From: Ignavibacteriales bacterium
GTDB taxonomy: Bacteria > Bacteroidota > Ignavibacteria > Ignavibacteriales > Ignavibacteriaceae
Length of the DNA stretch: 64,000 nucleotides
Assembly (NCBI GenBank): GCA_003538625.1
Contig: DPRR01000005.1
Span: 115,514 to 179,513, forward strand
Reading direction: 5' to 3'
Each line of letters begins with the position of its first letter. The first letter of the stretch is position 1. Position numbers and translations under genes: made by a program. Under the pieces are notes generated by a model. It saw only the letters and a program-made list of their open reading frames with translations, did no database searches and was not told where the DNA came from. Below are positions 42,557 through 51,733 of this stretch, piece by piece.

Positions 42557-45106
42557 ATGCGTTATCCTTTCACGGAAATAGAATCCAAGTGGCAAAAGTT
42601 TTGGGAAGATAATAAAACTTACAAAACCGATTTATCTAAAACGGATAAAAAACTTTACACGCTTGTAATGTTTATTTATCCTTCAGGCGCAAAGCTTCAT
42701 ATCGGGCATTGGTACAACTACGGACCAACCGATAGCTGGGCACGTTTCAAAAAACTCCAGGGCTATAATGTTTTTGAGCCTATTGGTTATGATGCTTTTG
42801 GTTTGCCTGCAGAAGGTTACGCAATCAAAACCGGAATTCATCCGCAGGACAGCACATTAAAAAATATTGAAGACATTCGTGAGCAGCTTAAGAAAATGGG
42901 CTGTATGTATGATTGGGATGCTGAGTTAATGACTTGCGCTCCTGAATATTATAAATGGAATCAGTGGATTTTTCTTCAGATGTACAAGCGCGGATTAGCA
43001 TACAGAAAAAATGCACCCGTAAACTGGTGTCCAAAAGATCAAACTGTTCTTGCAAATGAACAGGTTGTTGATGGATGTTGCGAGCGCTGCGGTACTACTG
43101 TTATTCAGAGAAATTTATTTCAATGGTTTTTTAAGATTACTGATTATGCAGAACAGCTTCTTGATGGACACAATAAAATCGATTGGCCAGACGAAACAAT
43201 CTTGAAGCAAAAAAACTGGATTGGTAAAAGTGAAGGTGCAGAAGTTACTTTTAAAGTTGTTTCTGATGTCATTTCGAAGGAGTCTTCGACTGAGAAATCT
43301 TCAACCTATGATGAGGAAAAGATTTTTCCCTCCGGTCGAAATGACAAGGAAGAAGATTTAGAAATAAAAGTTTTCACAACTCGACCTGATACATTATTTG
43401 GTGTTACTTATGTTGTGCTCGCACCGGAACATCCTCTTGTTGATAAAATTACTAAACCTGAATTTAAAGCTGGTGTTGATGCATATCGTGAATCAACAAA
43501 AAAATTAACCGAGATTGAACGAACATCAACTGTAAAAGAAAAAACCGGAGTTCCAACCGGGTCTTTCGCAATCAATCCTGTTAATGGTGAAAAGATTCCT
43601 GTCTGGATTGCTGACTATGCTCTTATCACTTACGGTACCGGTTGTGTTATGGCTGTTCCTGCACACGATGAAAGAGATTTTGAGTTTGCAACCAAGTTTA
43701 ATCTTCCAATACGCAAAGTAATTTTGCAGGATGGAACAAATGAGAATTATGAATTGAAAACTGCTTTTACGGAAGTTGGTTTGATGGTTAATTCAGGACA
43801 ATTTAACGGACTGAAATCTGATGATGGAATAGCAAAGGTTATAAAGTATCTCGAAGAAAATAATTTTGGCAAAGGAAAAATAAATTATCGTTTGCGTGAT
43901 TGGCTGATTTCCCGACAGCGTTATTGGGGTACACCAATTCCGATTATTCATTGCCCAACTTGCGGTGAAGTTCCGGTTGATGAAAATGAATTACCTGTAT
44001 TACTTCCTTACGATGTAGATTTCAAACTTGGCGGTGAATCTCCGCTTGCAAGAAATGAAAAGTATATTAATGTAAAGTGTCCAAAGTGCGGAACTGATGC
44101 AAAACGCGATCCCGATACAATGGATACCTTTGTTGATTCTTCGTGGTATTATTTGCGTTATCTTAATCCCAAAATAGATTCAGCCGCATTCGATAAAGAA
44201 CTTGCAAACAAATGGACGCCCGTTGATATGTATGTCGGCGGTAAAGAGCATTCTGTAATGCATCTTCTTTATGCAAGATTCTTTCATAAGTTTTTGCGTG
44301 ATATTGGTCTTGTTAACAGCGATGAACCATTTGCAAAACTTGTACATCAGGGTGTGATTACTAAAGATGGCGCAAAGATGTCTAAGTCACGCGGTAATGT
44401 TGTTAATCCCGATGAGTTTACATCAAAATACGGTACAGATGTTTTTAGAATGTATTTAATGTTTATGGGTCCTTACGATCAAGGCGGTGATTGGAGTGAT
44501 AAGGGAATTTCCGGCGTGGAGCGTTTTGTGATCCGTAGTTATGAATTATTTAATCAGTATAAAGATATTATCAAACAGGCCTCTGCAAAAGACAAGTATG
44601 ATATTACTTCTTTATCTGATGATGAGAAAAAAGTTTACCGCAAATTAAATCAAACTTTGAAAAAGTTTAATGAAGAAATTGAACATTTCAGATTTAATAC
44701 TGCAATCGCTTCACTCATGGAGTTGATAAACGAACTTAAAGTTTTAGAAAATTGCAATAAAGAAATTCAGAGTTATGTTTTACAAAGATTTGCTTCGATG
44801 CTAGCGCCAGTTGCACCGCATCTTGGTGAGGAATGCTGGCAGATAATTGGGAATGATAAATCAATCTTCCAGAATCCAGCTGTGTTTGAAGTTGATAAAA
44901 CAGCTTTGATTGAGGATACTGTTAACATTGCAGTCCAGGTCAATGGAAAGCTGCGTGCAACTATTCCGGTTCGTATGAACAGCGAACAGGATGCAGTTAA
45001 ATCTCTTGTGTTTGCGGATGAAAAAGTAAACAAGTTTACTGAAGGTAAAACAATCATCAAAGAAATATTCGTAAAAAATAAAATTTATAATATTGTAGTA
45101 AAATAA
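42557..45106 (+). CDS. leuS: Leucyl-tRNA synthetase with a 26-residue repeat-derived insert
   Basis: The 849-residue class I synthetase has HIGH at residues 48-51, the zinc region (CPKDQTVLANEQ, CCERCG), the CP1 editing domain with TTRPDTLFGVTY and GTGCVMAVPAHDERD, a second CxxC pair, KMSKS near 607-611, and a C-terminal domain. Residues 238-263 do not belong to the family: they are encoded exactly by a 78-base palindromic element and fall in a loop at the start of the editing domain. The rest is complete, so the enzyme is expected to work. It is followed by a repeat and then serS. Confidence 0.96.
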   Translation: MRYPFTEIESKWQKFWEDNKTYKTDLSKTDKKLYTLVMFIYPSGAKLHIGHWYNYGPTDSWARFKKLQGYNVFEPIGYDAFGLPAEGYAIKTGIHPQDSTLKNIEDIREQLKKMGCMYDWDAELMTCAPEYYKWNQWIFLQMYKRGLAYRKNAPVNWCPKDQTVLANEQVVDGCCERCGTTVIQRNLFQWFFKITDYAEQLLDGHNKIDWPDETILKQKNWIGKSEGAEVTFKVVSDVISKESSTEKSSTYDEEKIFPSGRNDKEEDLEIKVFTTRPDTLFGVTYVVLAPEHPLVDKITKPEFKAGVDAYRESTKKLTEIERTSTVKEKTGVPTGSFAINPVNGEKIPVWIADYALITYGTGCVMAVPAHDERDFEFATKFNLPIRKVILQDGTNENYELKTAFTEVGLMVNSGQFNGLKSDDGIAKVIKYLEENNFGKGKINYRLRDWLISRQRYWGTPIPIIHCPTCGEVPVDENELPVLLPYDVDFKLGGESPLARNEKYINVKCPKCGTDAKRDPDTMDTFVDSSWYYLRYLNPKIDSAAFDKELANKWTPVDMYVGGKEHSVMHLLYARFFHKFLRDIGLVNSDEPFAKLVHQGVITKDGAKMSKSRGNVVNPDEFTSKYGTDVFRMYLMFMGPYDQGGDWSDKGISGVERFVIRSYELFNQYKDIIKQASAKDKYDITSLSDDEKKVYRKLNQTLKKFNEEIEHFRFNTAIASLMELINELKVLENCNKEIQSYVLQRFASMLAPVAPHLGEECWQIIGNDKSIFQNPAVFEVDKTALIEDTVNIAVQVNGKLRATIPVRMNSEQDAVKSLVFADEKVNKFTEGKTIIKEIFVKNKIYNIVVK
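43268..43345 (+). repeat. GTCATTTCGA palindromic element inside leuS
   Basis: The 78-base element begins GTCATTTCGAAGGAGTCTTC and ends CCGGTCGAAATGAC, with inner arms GAGAAATCT and AAGATTTTTCCC. It starts at the first base of codon 238 and spans exactly 26 codons without a stop. Its closest relative here is at 14928-15023. Confidence 0.93.
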
Positions 45107-45112
45107 AATCGC

Positions 45113-45199
45113 AATAGAACGCGGATGACACGGATTTAGCGGATATCCACAGATTAAATCCGCGAGAACTCGCGTAATCTGCGTTATCCGTGTTCTATT
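45113..45199 (+). repeat. Palindromic element between leuS and serS
   Basis: The 87-base element has ends AATAGAAC and GTTCTATT as perfect inverted repeats, and inner arms such as GCGGATGACACGGATTTAG against the imperfect complement near 45170-45191. It is a different family from the GTCAT elements. Confidence 0.8.
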
Positions 45200-45214
45200 C
45201 TTAAAGAGGAAAAA

Positions 45215-46492
45215 ATGTTAGACATAAAACTTATTCGTGAAAATCCTGAAAAAGTAAAACAAGGCATTGCGAACAAGAACGAGAAGAATCGTATTGATGA
45301 ACTTCTTGAGCTTGATAAACAACGACGAGATATAATCGCACACGCTGATGAATTGAAATCAAAACGTAATTCTGTTTCCCAGCAAGTCGGACAAATGAAA
45401 AAATCCGGACAGGATGCAACAGAAATTATCGCTGAGATGAAACGGGTTGGTGATGAAATCGCTGAGTATGATGGAAAGCTAAGAACCATTGAAGAAGAGA
45501 TTGATACAATTTTAAGATTCATTCCAAATCTTCCACACTCATCTGTACCTGTTGGAAAATCTGCAGAAGAAAATGTTGAAGTACGACGCTGGGTGCCTGA
45601 AGGATTTAAATTTGAAAATGATTTTAAACCAATGGATCACGTTGAACTTGGTAAAAAACTAAACATACTTGATTTTGAACGCGGAGCTAAAATAAGCGGT
45701 TCCGGTTTTCCGGTTTACAAAGGTAAAGGTGCAACACTTGAGCGTTCGCTCATCAACTTTATGCTGGATTATCATTTACAAAATCATGATTATTCAGAAA
45801 TATTTCCACCGTTTCTTGTAAACAAAGAATCATTGCGCGGAACAGGACAGCTTCCAAAAATGGAAGAGGATATGTACACTATAGAAAAAGATGGATTGTA
45901 CGCAATTCCAACTGCGGAAGTACCGATTACAAATATTCATCGTGATGAAATCCTTAATGAAAAAGAACTTCCAATAAAGTATGTTGGTTACTCCGCTTGC
46001 TTTAGAAGAGAAGCCGGATCTTATGGAAAAGATTCAAAAGGCTTTTTGCGTGTTCATCAATTCAACAAAGTTGAAATGGTAAAATTTGTAAAGCCGGAAA
46101 CATCATATGATGAACTTGAATTACTAGTGAAGGATGCAGAAGATATATTGCAAGCATTAAATATCCCTTACAGAATTTTAATGTTATGTTCTGGTGATTT
46201 AAGTTTTTCAGCAGCAAAATGTTATGATATTGAAACATGGTCGCCAGCAGAAAATAAATGGCTGGAAGCTTCTTCCTGCAGTAACTTTGAAGATTTCCAG
46301 GGACGCAGAGCAAATATTCGTTTTAGAAATGAGCAAACTAAAAAACCTGAATTCGTTCATACGCTTAATGGAAGTGGGTTAGCAACAAGCAGATTAATGG
46401 TTTCGCTATTAGAAACATATCAAACTCCAGAAGGAAAAATTGTTGTACCTAAAGCTTTGCATAAGTACACCGGGTTTAATGTAATTGATTAG
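45215..46492 (+). CDS. serS: Seryl-tRNA synthetase
   Basis: The 425-residue class II synthetase has the long N-terminal helical arm (about residues 25-100) that grips the tRNA-Ser long arm. It then has class II motif 2 'YSACFRREAGSYGKD', 'VHQFNKVEMVKFV' and motif 3 'LNGSGLATSRLMVSLLE'. The start ATG has AGAGGA seven bases upstream. It lies 108 bases after leuS, with a palindromic repeat between, and ends before a clear terminator. Confidence 0.96.
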   Translation: MLDIKLIRENPEKVKQGIANKNEKNRIDELLELDKQRRDIIAHADELKSKRNSVSQQVGQMKKSGQDATEIIAEMKRVGDEIAEYDGKLRTIEEEIDTILRFIPNLPHSSVPVGKSAEENVEVRRWVPEGFKFENDFKPMDHVELGKKLNILDFERGAKISGSGFPVYKGKGATLERSLINFMLDYHLQNHDYSEIFPPFLVNKESLRGTGQLPKMEEDMYTIEKDGLYAIPTAEVPITNIHRDEILNEKELPIKYVGYSACFRREAGSYGKDSKGFLRVHQFNKVEMVKFVKPETSYDELELLVKDAEDILQALNIPYRILMLCSGDLSFSAAKCYDIETWSPAENKWLEASSCSNFEDFQGRRANIRFRNEQTKKPEFVHTLNGSGLATSRLMVSLLETYQTPEGKIVVPKALHKYTGFNVID

Positions 46493-46504
46493 TAACTGTC
46501 CTTT

Positions 46505-46589
46505 GTCATTTCGTAGTTCGTCGCGGCGGATTCGACCAAGAAATCCTTTCTAAATAGACAATCAGATTTCTCCCTTTGGTCGAAATGAC
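46505..46589 (+). repeat. GTCATTTCG palindromic element after serS
   Basis: An 85-base element begins GTCATTTCGTAGTTCG and ends CCTTTGGTCGAAATGAC, with inner arms AAGAAATC and AGATTTCT. It is the third copy of the family found in leuS and between ccmA and ccmB. It carries a TAG in the frame used in leuS. Confidence 0.87.
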
Positions 46590-46622
46590 AATAAATGTAG
46601 ATCTAATTTGAGACTTGAATCA

Positions 46623-46646
46623 CCCCGAAATAGATTCGGGGTTTTT
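46623..46646 (+). terminator. Terminator of serS
   Basis: A perfect seven-base stem CCCCGAA/TTCGGGG with a five-base loop is followed by five T and ATAT. It lies about 130 bases past the serS stop. Confidence 0.85.
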
Positions 46647-46717
46647 ATATTCGCAGGGCGATTGAGCAAATAAAAAACAACTTACTTTAATAATAATTTT
46701 TTCACTATTCCTGGTTA

Positions 46718-48466
46718 ATGAAAAATCTTTTAACACTTAAAAAATATTTCATAAGATATAAAACCAAGCTGTTCTGGGGCGTCCTGTTTATTCTTATATC
46801 TAATGCAATGACAGTCTATGTACCTATCTTGTTAAAGGATTCAATCAACGCACTGCAGAATAACACAAACAGAGAGGTTTTATTAAGATATGCACTTCTT
46901 ATCGTAGGAACTTCAATAATTGGAGGAATTTTCAGATACTTAATAAGGCAAACAATTATAGTTGTTTCGCGGGAGATAGAGTACGATTTGCGCGGTGATT
47001 TTTGGGAACATATTCAGAAACTTCCTTTGAGATATTTTCAGAATAACTCAACAGGTAACATCATGTCTCACGCCACCAATGATATTAACGCGGTAAGAAT
47101 GTTTATCGGTCCGGCTGTAATGTACTCAATAGATACATCTATAAGATTAATTATTGTAGTCACTATAATGATTTCAATTAATTTTTCCCTGACAATTTAT
47201 GCCCTCATTCCTTTACCAATATTATCGTATGGAGTTTACAGAGTTGGGAAGTTAATTCACGAAAAGTACACTAAAATTCAGGAAAACTTTTCCCAGCTTA
47301 CTACTCGCGCACAGGAAAATTTTTCAGGAATACGTGTAATTAAGTCTTATGTTCGTGAAGCAAATGAAATAAAAAGATGGAACGAATTAAGCAAAGATTA
47401 TCTTAATAAGAATATGAACCTGATTCGTATCCAAGCTGTAGTTATGCCGATACTTTACATGATAACAGGAATTTCTATCATAGTTGTTATCTGGATGGGC
47501 GGCGGTAAAGTAATAAATGGAGAAATGAATCTTGGTGATATTACTGCCTTTATAGTTTACCTTGGAATTCTGATCTGGCCGATGATTGCATTTGGATGGG
47601 TTATGAATATAATTCAGCAAGGTGAAGCGAGCATGAAACGCTTAAATAAAATTTTGAATGAACCCTACGAAATACAGGATTCATTGTCTACTAATGTATC
47701 TATCAATGAATTAAACGGTGAAATTGAATTCAGAAATATTAATTTTAAATACTCGGATTCTTTACCTGATGTTTTGAAAAATGTCAGTTTCAAAATTCCC
47801 GCAGGCTTAACTGTTGCGATTGTTGGACACACAGGATCCGGTAAAACAAGTTTGATTAATTTAATTCCTCGTTTGTACGATGTTACTTCGGGTGAACTGC
47901 TGATTGACGGACATAATGTTAAAGATATTCCACTTGATGTATTAAGAACTAACATTGCAGTAGTGCAGCAGGAATCATTTCTGTTTTCAGATACGGTTTA
48001 TGGAAATATATCATACGGATTGCGTGAAGTAAATAAAGAAAGAGTTGAAGAAGTTTCAAGAATTGCAAATTTCCATAAAGATGTTGAATCATTTCCAAAT
48101 GGATATGAAACTATTGTTGGGGAAAGAGGAATTACATTTTCCGGAGGACAGAAACAAAGAGCATCCCTTGCACGTGCACTGGCAGTTAATCCTAAAATAT
48201 TAATACTTGATGATTCATTTTCAGCTGTGGATACTAATACTGAAGAACAGATTTTAAAAAACCTGAAATCCTTTATGAAAAACCGTACAAGTATAATTAT
48301 CAGTCACAGAATATCAACTGTTAAAGATGCTGATAAAATTATAGTTTTAGTAAACGGTACGATTGCCGAAACAGGAACACACGATGAATTAGTATCATTA
48401 AATGGACTTTATGCCGAGTTACATTACAAGCAATTATTAGAAAAAGAATTAGAAGAACTGAATTAA
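46718..48466 (+). CDS. ABC exporter subunit with degenerate ATPase site
   Basis: The 582-residue half-transporter has six membrane helices (about residues 1-310) and one ATPase domain: Walker A GHTGSGKT, signature TFSGGQKQR, Walker B ILILDDSF and switch ISHRIS. The catalytic Glu after Walker B is replaced by Asp499. Its stop overlaps the next ABC gene by one base (TAATG). Together they form a heterodimeric type IV exporter of the TM287/288 or BmrCD kind, likely for drugs or lipids. Confidence 0.87.
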   Translation: MKNLLTLKKYFIRYKTKLFWGVLFILISNAMTVYVPILLKDSINALQNNTNREVLLRYALLIVGTSIIGGIFRYLIRQTIIVVSREIEYDLRGDFWEHIQKLPLRYFQNNSTGNIMSHATNDINAVRMFIGPAVMYSIDTSIRLIIVVTIMISINFSLTIYALIPLPILSYGVYRVGKLIHEKYTKIQENFSQLTTRAQENFSGIRVIKSYVREANEIKRWNELSKDYLNKNMNLIRIQAVVMPILYMITGISIIVVIWMGGGKVINGEMNLGDITAFIVYLGILIWPMIAFGWVMNIIQQGEASMKRLNKILNEPYEIQDSLSTNVSINELNGEIEFRNINFKYSDSLPDVLKNVSFKIPAGLTVAIVGHTGSGKTSLINLIPRLYDVTSGELLIDGHNVKDIPLDVLRTNIAVVQQESFLFSDTVYGNISYGLREVNKERVEEVSRIANFHKDVESFPNGYETIVGERGITFSGGQKQRASLARALAVNPKILILDDSFSAVDTNTEEQILKNLKSFMKNRTSIIISHRISTVKDADKIIVLVNGTIAETGTHDELVSLNGLYAELHYKQLLEKELEELN

Positions 48467-50256
48467 TGAGCGACAATAAACACGACGACGAAATATTAGG
48501 TAAAGCATACGATTCAAAGTTGATGAAACGGCTACTTACTTACATCAAGCCGTATAGAAAATATGTCATCTTTGCAATTTTATTAAATGTACTTGTGGCC
48601 GCGTTCGGTCCCGTTAGACCTTATCTTACAAAAATTGCTATTGATAATTATATTGTTAACTCAAATTATAATGGTCTTATATTAATCGGTGTTATTCTAT
48701 TTGCAACATTAATACTGCAGGCTGTTGTGCAGTACTTTCTTACTTACTATACACAGTATCTGGGACAAAGAACTTTATACGATATTCGCACACAGATTTT
48801 TGAACGTACGCAAAAACTTGCTCTAAAGTTTTTTGATCGTACACCAATCGGACGAATTGTTACGCGCACCACAAACGATGTTGAATCATTAAGCGAATTG
48901 TTCTCATCCGGAATTGTAATGGTATTTAGTGATGTATTTATCATTTTGTGGATACTTGGCTTTATGTTCTTTATGGATATTCCGCTTTCACTGGTTACGC
49001 TTTCCGTGCTTCCGGTTTTAATTTATGGTACTTTCTTATTTAGAAAAAAAGTTAGAGAAAGTTATCGTGATGTTCGTTACCATCTGGCAAGATTAAATTC
49101 TTATATGCAAGAACATGTAACCGGTATGAGTGTTGTACAAATATTCAGAAAAGAAAAAGATGAATTGAAAAAATTTTCCGGTATTAATGCTGATCATAGG
49201 GAAGCAAATATTAAATCCATTTTTTATTATGCAATATTCTTTCCGAGCGTGGAATTACTTAGTTCTATAGCGATAGCTCTGATAGTATGGTACGGCGGCG
49301 GAGAAATTATTCAAAGCTCATTAACAATTGGAGTGCTGTTTGCATTTATACAGTACACAGAAATGTTCTTCCGTCCGATTCGTGATCTTTCTGAAAAATA
49401 TAACATTCTTCAGACATCTATGGCTTCATCAGAAAGAATTTTTAAATTATTAGATAATCAAACATTTATAAATAATCCTGAAAACCCGATAAAGCTAAAT
49501 AACATTAAAGGCGATATCCAGTTTAAGGATGTATGGTTTGCGTATGATGATGAAAATTATGTTTTGAAAAATATTAATTTCAACATCAATCCCGGTGAAA
49601 CAGTTGCAATTGTCGGGCATACAGGTGCCGGAAAATCAACATTAATAAATATTCTTACAAGATTTTATGATATCAACAAAGGTTCTGTTCTGGTTGATGG
49701 AATAGATATTCGTAAGGTTGATAAGCGGGATTTACGAAAATTTATTTCCATCGTTTTGCAGGATGTTTATCTATTTTCCGGCACCATTGAATCAAATATT
49801 AATATGGATAATGCAGCCATAAGCAGAGAAAGAATTGTTGAAGCTGCCAGGATAGTTGGTGCTGATAGATTTATATCAAATCTTTCTAATAATTATTTAG
49901 AAGAGGTTAAGGAACGAGGAGCAACTTTAAGTGTCGGACAAAAACAATTAATTTCCTTTGCCCGTGCTTTAGCTTATGATCCAAAAATCTTAATTTTGGA
50001 TGAAGCAACTTCAAGCATTGATACAGAAACTGAGCAGTTAATTCAAAATGCTATAGAAAAACTTCTGGTTGGAAGAACAGCAATTGTAATTGCGCATCGG
50101 CTTTCAACTATACAGAATGCTGATAAAATAATCGTGCTGCATAAAGGCGAAATAAGGGAAATTGGCAATCATCAGGAGCTGCTTGCTAAACGCGGAATTT
50201 ATTATAAATTGTATCAGCTTCAATATAAAGATCAGGAATTAGTCGGTTCAAAATAA
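48466..50256 (+). CDS. ABC exporter subunit with canonical catalytic Glu
   Basis: The 596-residue half-transporter has six membrane helices then Walker A GHTGAGKST, signature TLSVGQKQ, Walker B ILILDEAT with Glu513, and switch AHRLST. The signature is LSVGQ rather than LSGGQ. In the heterodimer the good site combines this Walker B with the partner's SGGQ; the weak site combines the partner's Asp with this LSVGQ. That complementary pattern supports a true heterodimer. It is followed after 26 bases by fbp. Confidence 0.87.
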   Translation: MSDNKHDDEILGKAYDSKLMKRLLTYIKPYRKYVIFAILLNVLVAAFGPVRPYLTKIAIDNYIVNSNYNGLILIGVILFATLILQAVVQYFLTYYTQYLGQRTLYDIRTQIFERTQKLALKFFDRTPIGRIVTRTTNDVESLSELFSSGIVMVFSDVFIILWILGFMFFMDIPLSLVTLSVLPVLIYGTFLFRKKVRESYRDVRYHLARLNSYMQEHVTGMSVVQIFRKEKDELKKFSGINADHREANIKSIFYYAIFFPSVELLSSIAIALIVWYGGGEIIQSSLTIGVLFAFIQYTEMFFRPIRDLSEKYNILQTSMASSERIFKLLDNQTFINNPENPIKLNNIKGDIQFKDVWFAYDDENYVLKNINFNINPGETVAIVGHTGAGKSTLINILTRFYDINKGSVLVDGIDIRKVDKRDLRKFISIVLQDVYLFSGTIESNINMDNAAISRERIVEAARIVGADRFISNLSNNYLEEVKERGATLSVGQKQLISFARALAYDPKILILDEATSSIDTETEQLIQNAIEKLLVGRTAIVIAHRLSTIQNADKIIVLHKGEIREIGNHQELLAKRGIYYKLYQLQYKDQELVGSK

Positions 50257-50282
50257 TAGCTAATCATTTTGGGAGAATTCTG

Positions 50283-51308
50283 ATGGAAAGAATTAAATTC
50301 AATACACTTGCCCGCCATATTTACGAAGAAGAAAGAAAATATCCTGAAGCAACAGGAGAACTTTCTGATCTTTTGCATGATCTTTCACTCGCAGCAAAAG
50401 TTATTTCTCTCGAAGTAAATAAAGCAGGACTTGTTGATATTATCGGTTTCACCGGAGATGAAAATGTGCACGGGGAAAAAGTAAAAAAGCTGGATATTTT
50501 TGCTAACGATATGATGATTAAGGCGATGGATCATGGTGGTCATCTTTGTGTAATGGCTTCTGAAGAAGAAGAAGATATTATACACATTCCTCCGGAATTT
50601 TATCTCGGTAAATATGTACTTCTTTTTGATCCGCTTGACGGCTCCTCAAACATTGATGCAAATGTAAGCATCGGAACTATCTTTTCTATTTACAGAAGAG
50701 TTTCTCCGGAGGGCGGACCGGGAACTATGGCAGACTGTTTACAACCAGGGATGAAACAGGTTGCCGCTGGATATGTTATTTACGGTTCAAGTACAATTTT
50801 TGTTTACACGGCAGGTAATGGTGTTCATGGTTTTACACTCGATCCATCTTTTGGCGAATTTATTTTATCACATCCAAATATTACTACTCCAAAAAAATCT
50901 AAGATCTACAGTATTAATGAAGGTAATTATCTTTACTGGCATCCTGGCTTAAAAAAATATATTAAGTGGCTGCAGGAAGAAGATAAAGCAACCGAAAGAC
51001 CGTATTCGTCCCGTTATATTGGCTCAATGGTTTCTGATATTCATCGCAATCTTTTATACGGCGGAATATATATGTATCCTACAGATTCACGAAATCCAAA
51101 TGGAAAATTACGTTTGATGTACGAGTGTAATCCAATGGCATTTATTGTTGAGCAGGCAGGCGGCAGAGCAACAAATGGAAAGCAAAGGATGCTGGATATT
51201 AAACCAAATTCTTTGCACGAACGAACTCCAATTTTTATTGGAAGTGAAGAAGATGTTCTGCTGGTTGAAAAGTTTATGCGGGAATATGAACCAATCGAAG
51301 TGAAATGA
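50283..51308 (+). CDS. fbp: Fructose-1,6-bisphosphatase, class I
   Basis: The 341-residue enzyme has the class I landmarks: 'GDENVHGEKVKKLDIFAND', the metal-site sequence FDPLDGSSNIDANVSIGTIF, 'YVIYGSSTIFVYTAGNGVHGFTLD' and 'GGIYMYPTD ... LRLMYECNPMAFIVEQAGG'. It dephosphorylates fructose 1,6-bisphosphate in gluconeogenesis. GGGAGAATTCTG before the ATG gives a clear ribosome site. A C/G-rich hairpin repeat follows the stop directly. Confidence 0.95.
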   Translation: MERIKFNTLARHIYEEERKYPEATGELSDLLHDLSLAAKVISLEVNKAGLVDIIGFTGDENVHGEKVKKLDIFANDMMIKAMDHGGHLCVMASEEEEDIIHIPPEFYLGKYVLLFDPLDGSSNIDANVSIGTIFSIYRRVSPEGGPGTMADCLQPGMKQVAAGYVIYGSSTIFVYTAGNGVHGFTLDPSFGEFILSHPNITTPKKSKIYSINEGNYLYWHPGLKKYIKWLQEEDKATERPYSSRYIGSMVSDIHRNLLYGGIYMYPTDSRNPNGKLRLMYECNPMAFIVEQAGGRATNGKQRMLDIKPNSLHERTPIFIGSEEDVLLVEKFMREYEPIEVK

Positions 51309-51311
51309 GCC

Positions 51312-51341
51312 TCACCCCAACCCCTCTCCTAAGGAGAGGGG
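51312..51341 (+). repeat. C/G-rich hairpin repeat after fbp
   Basis: CTCACCCCAACCCCTCTCC with a TAA loop and GGAGAGGGG gives a perfect nine-base stem (51321-51329/51333-51341). It is the same type as the units at 25354 and 30978. There is no clear T-run on either strand. Confidence 0.7.
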
Positions 51342-51350
51342 CTTTGAAGA

Positions 51351-51614
51351 TCATTTTATCTTAGTCAATTCTTCATCAAGTTTTTTTGCTAGTTCCTCTT
51401 TAGAAATCCCCTCGTAATTTATTTTGGAAGTTTTTAATAGAATCTTTGGAGCATCACCTTCTCCATTCAAATACTTAAACAAACAATATGATAATCTATT
51501 TCTATCACTTGGAGTTGGAATATATTCCTTAAAAGTTTCTACCATTGAATAAACTTTCGATTCAAGTGAATCTTCGGGAGCTTTTTTAACTTTTGGAGGA
51601 GGCAATGTTGTCAT
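51351..51614 (-). CDS. Small hypothetical protein
   Basis: This 87-residue soluble protein has a Pro/Lys-rich start (MTTLPPPKVKKAPEDS) and a helical rest ending in 'EELAKKLDEELTKI'. I do not recognise it. It is convergent with fbp and divergent from the GT9 gene. The frame is clean and has its own upstream gap of about 120 bases. No ribosome site stands out. Confidence 0.55.
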   Translation of the reverse strand: MTTLPPPKVKKAPEDSLESKVYSMVETFKEYIPTPSDRNRLSYCLFKYLNGEGDAPKILLKTSKINYEGISKEELAKKLDEELTKIK

Positions 51615-51733
51615 AAATCAAACCTTATTAATTTTCTGGCCTAAAATTAGGCACTAAATCAAAAAGTTCAAATCATTTTGTGGATATAACTTTACTAAAT
51701 GATAAATTTGTGTAAGATTAAACGAAGATTTAC

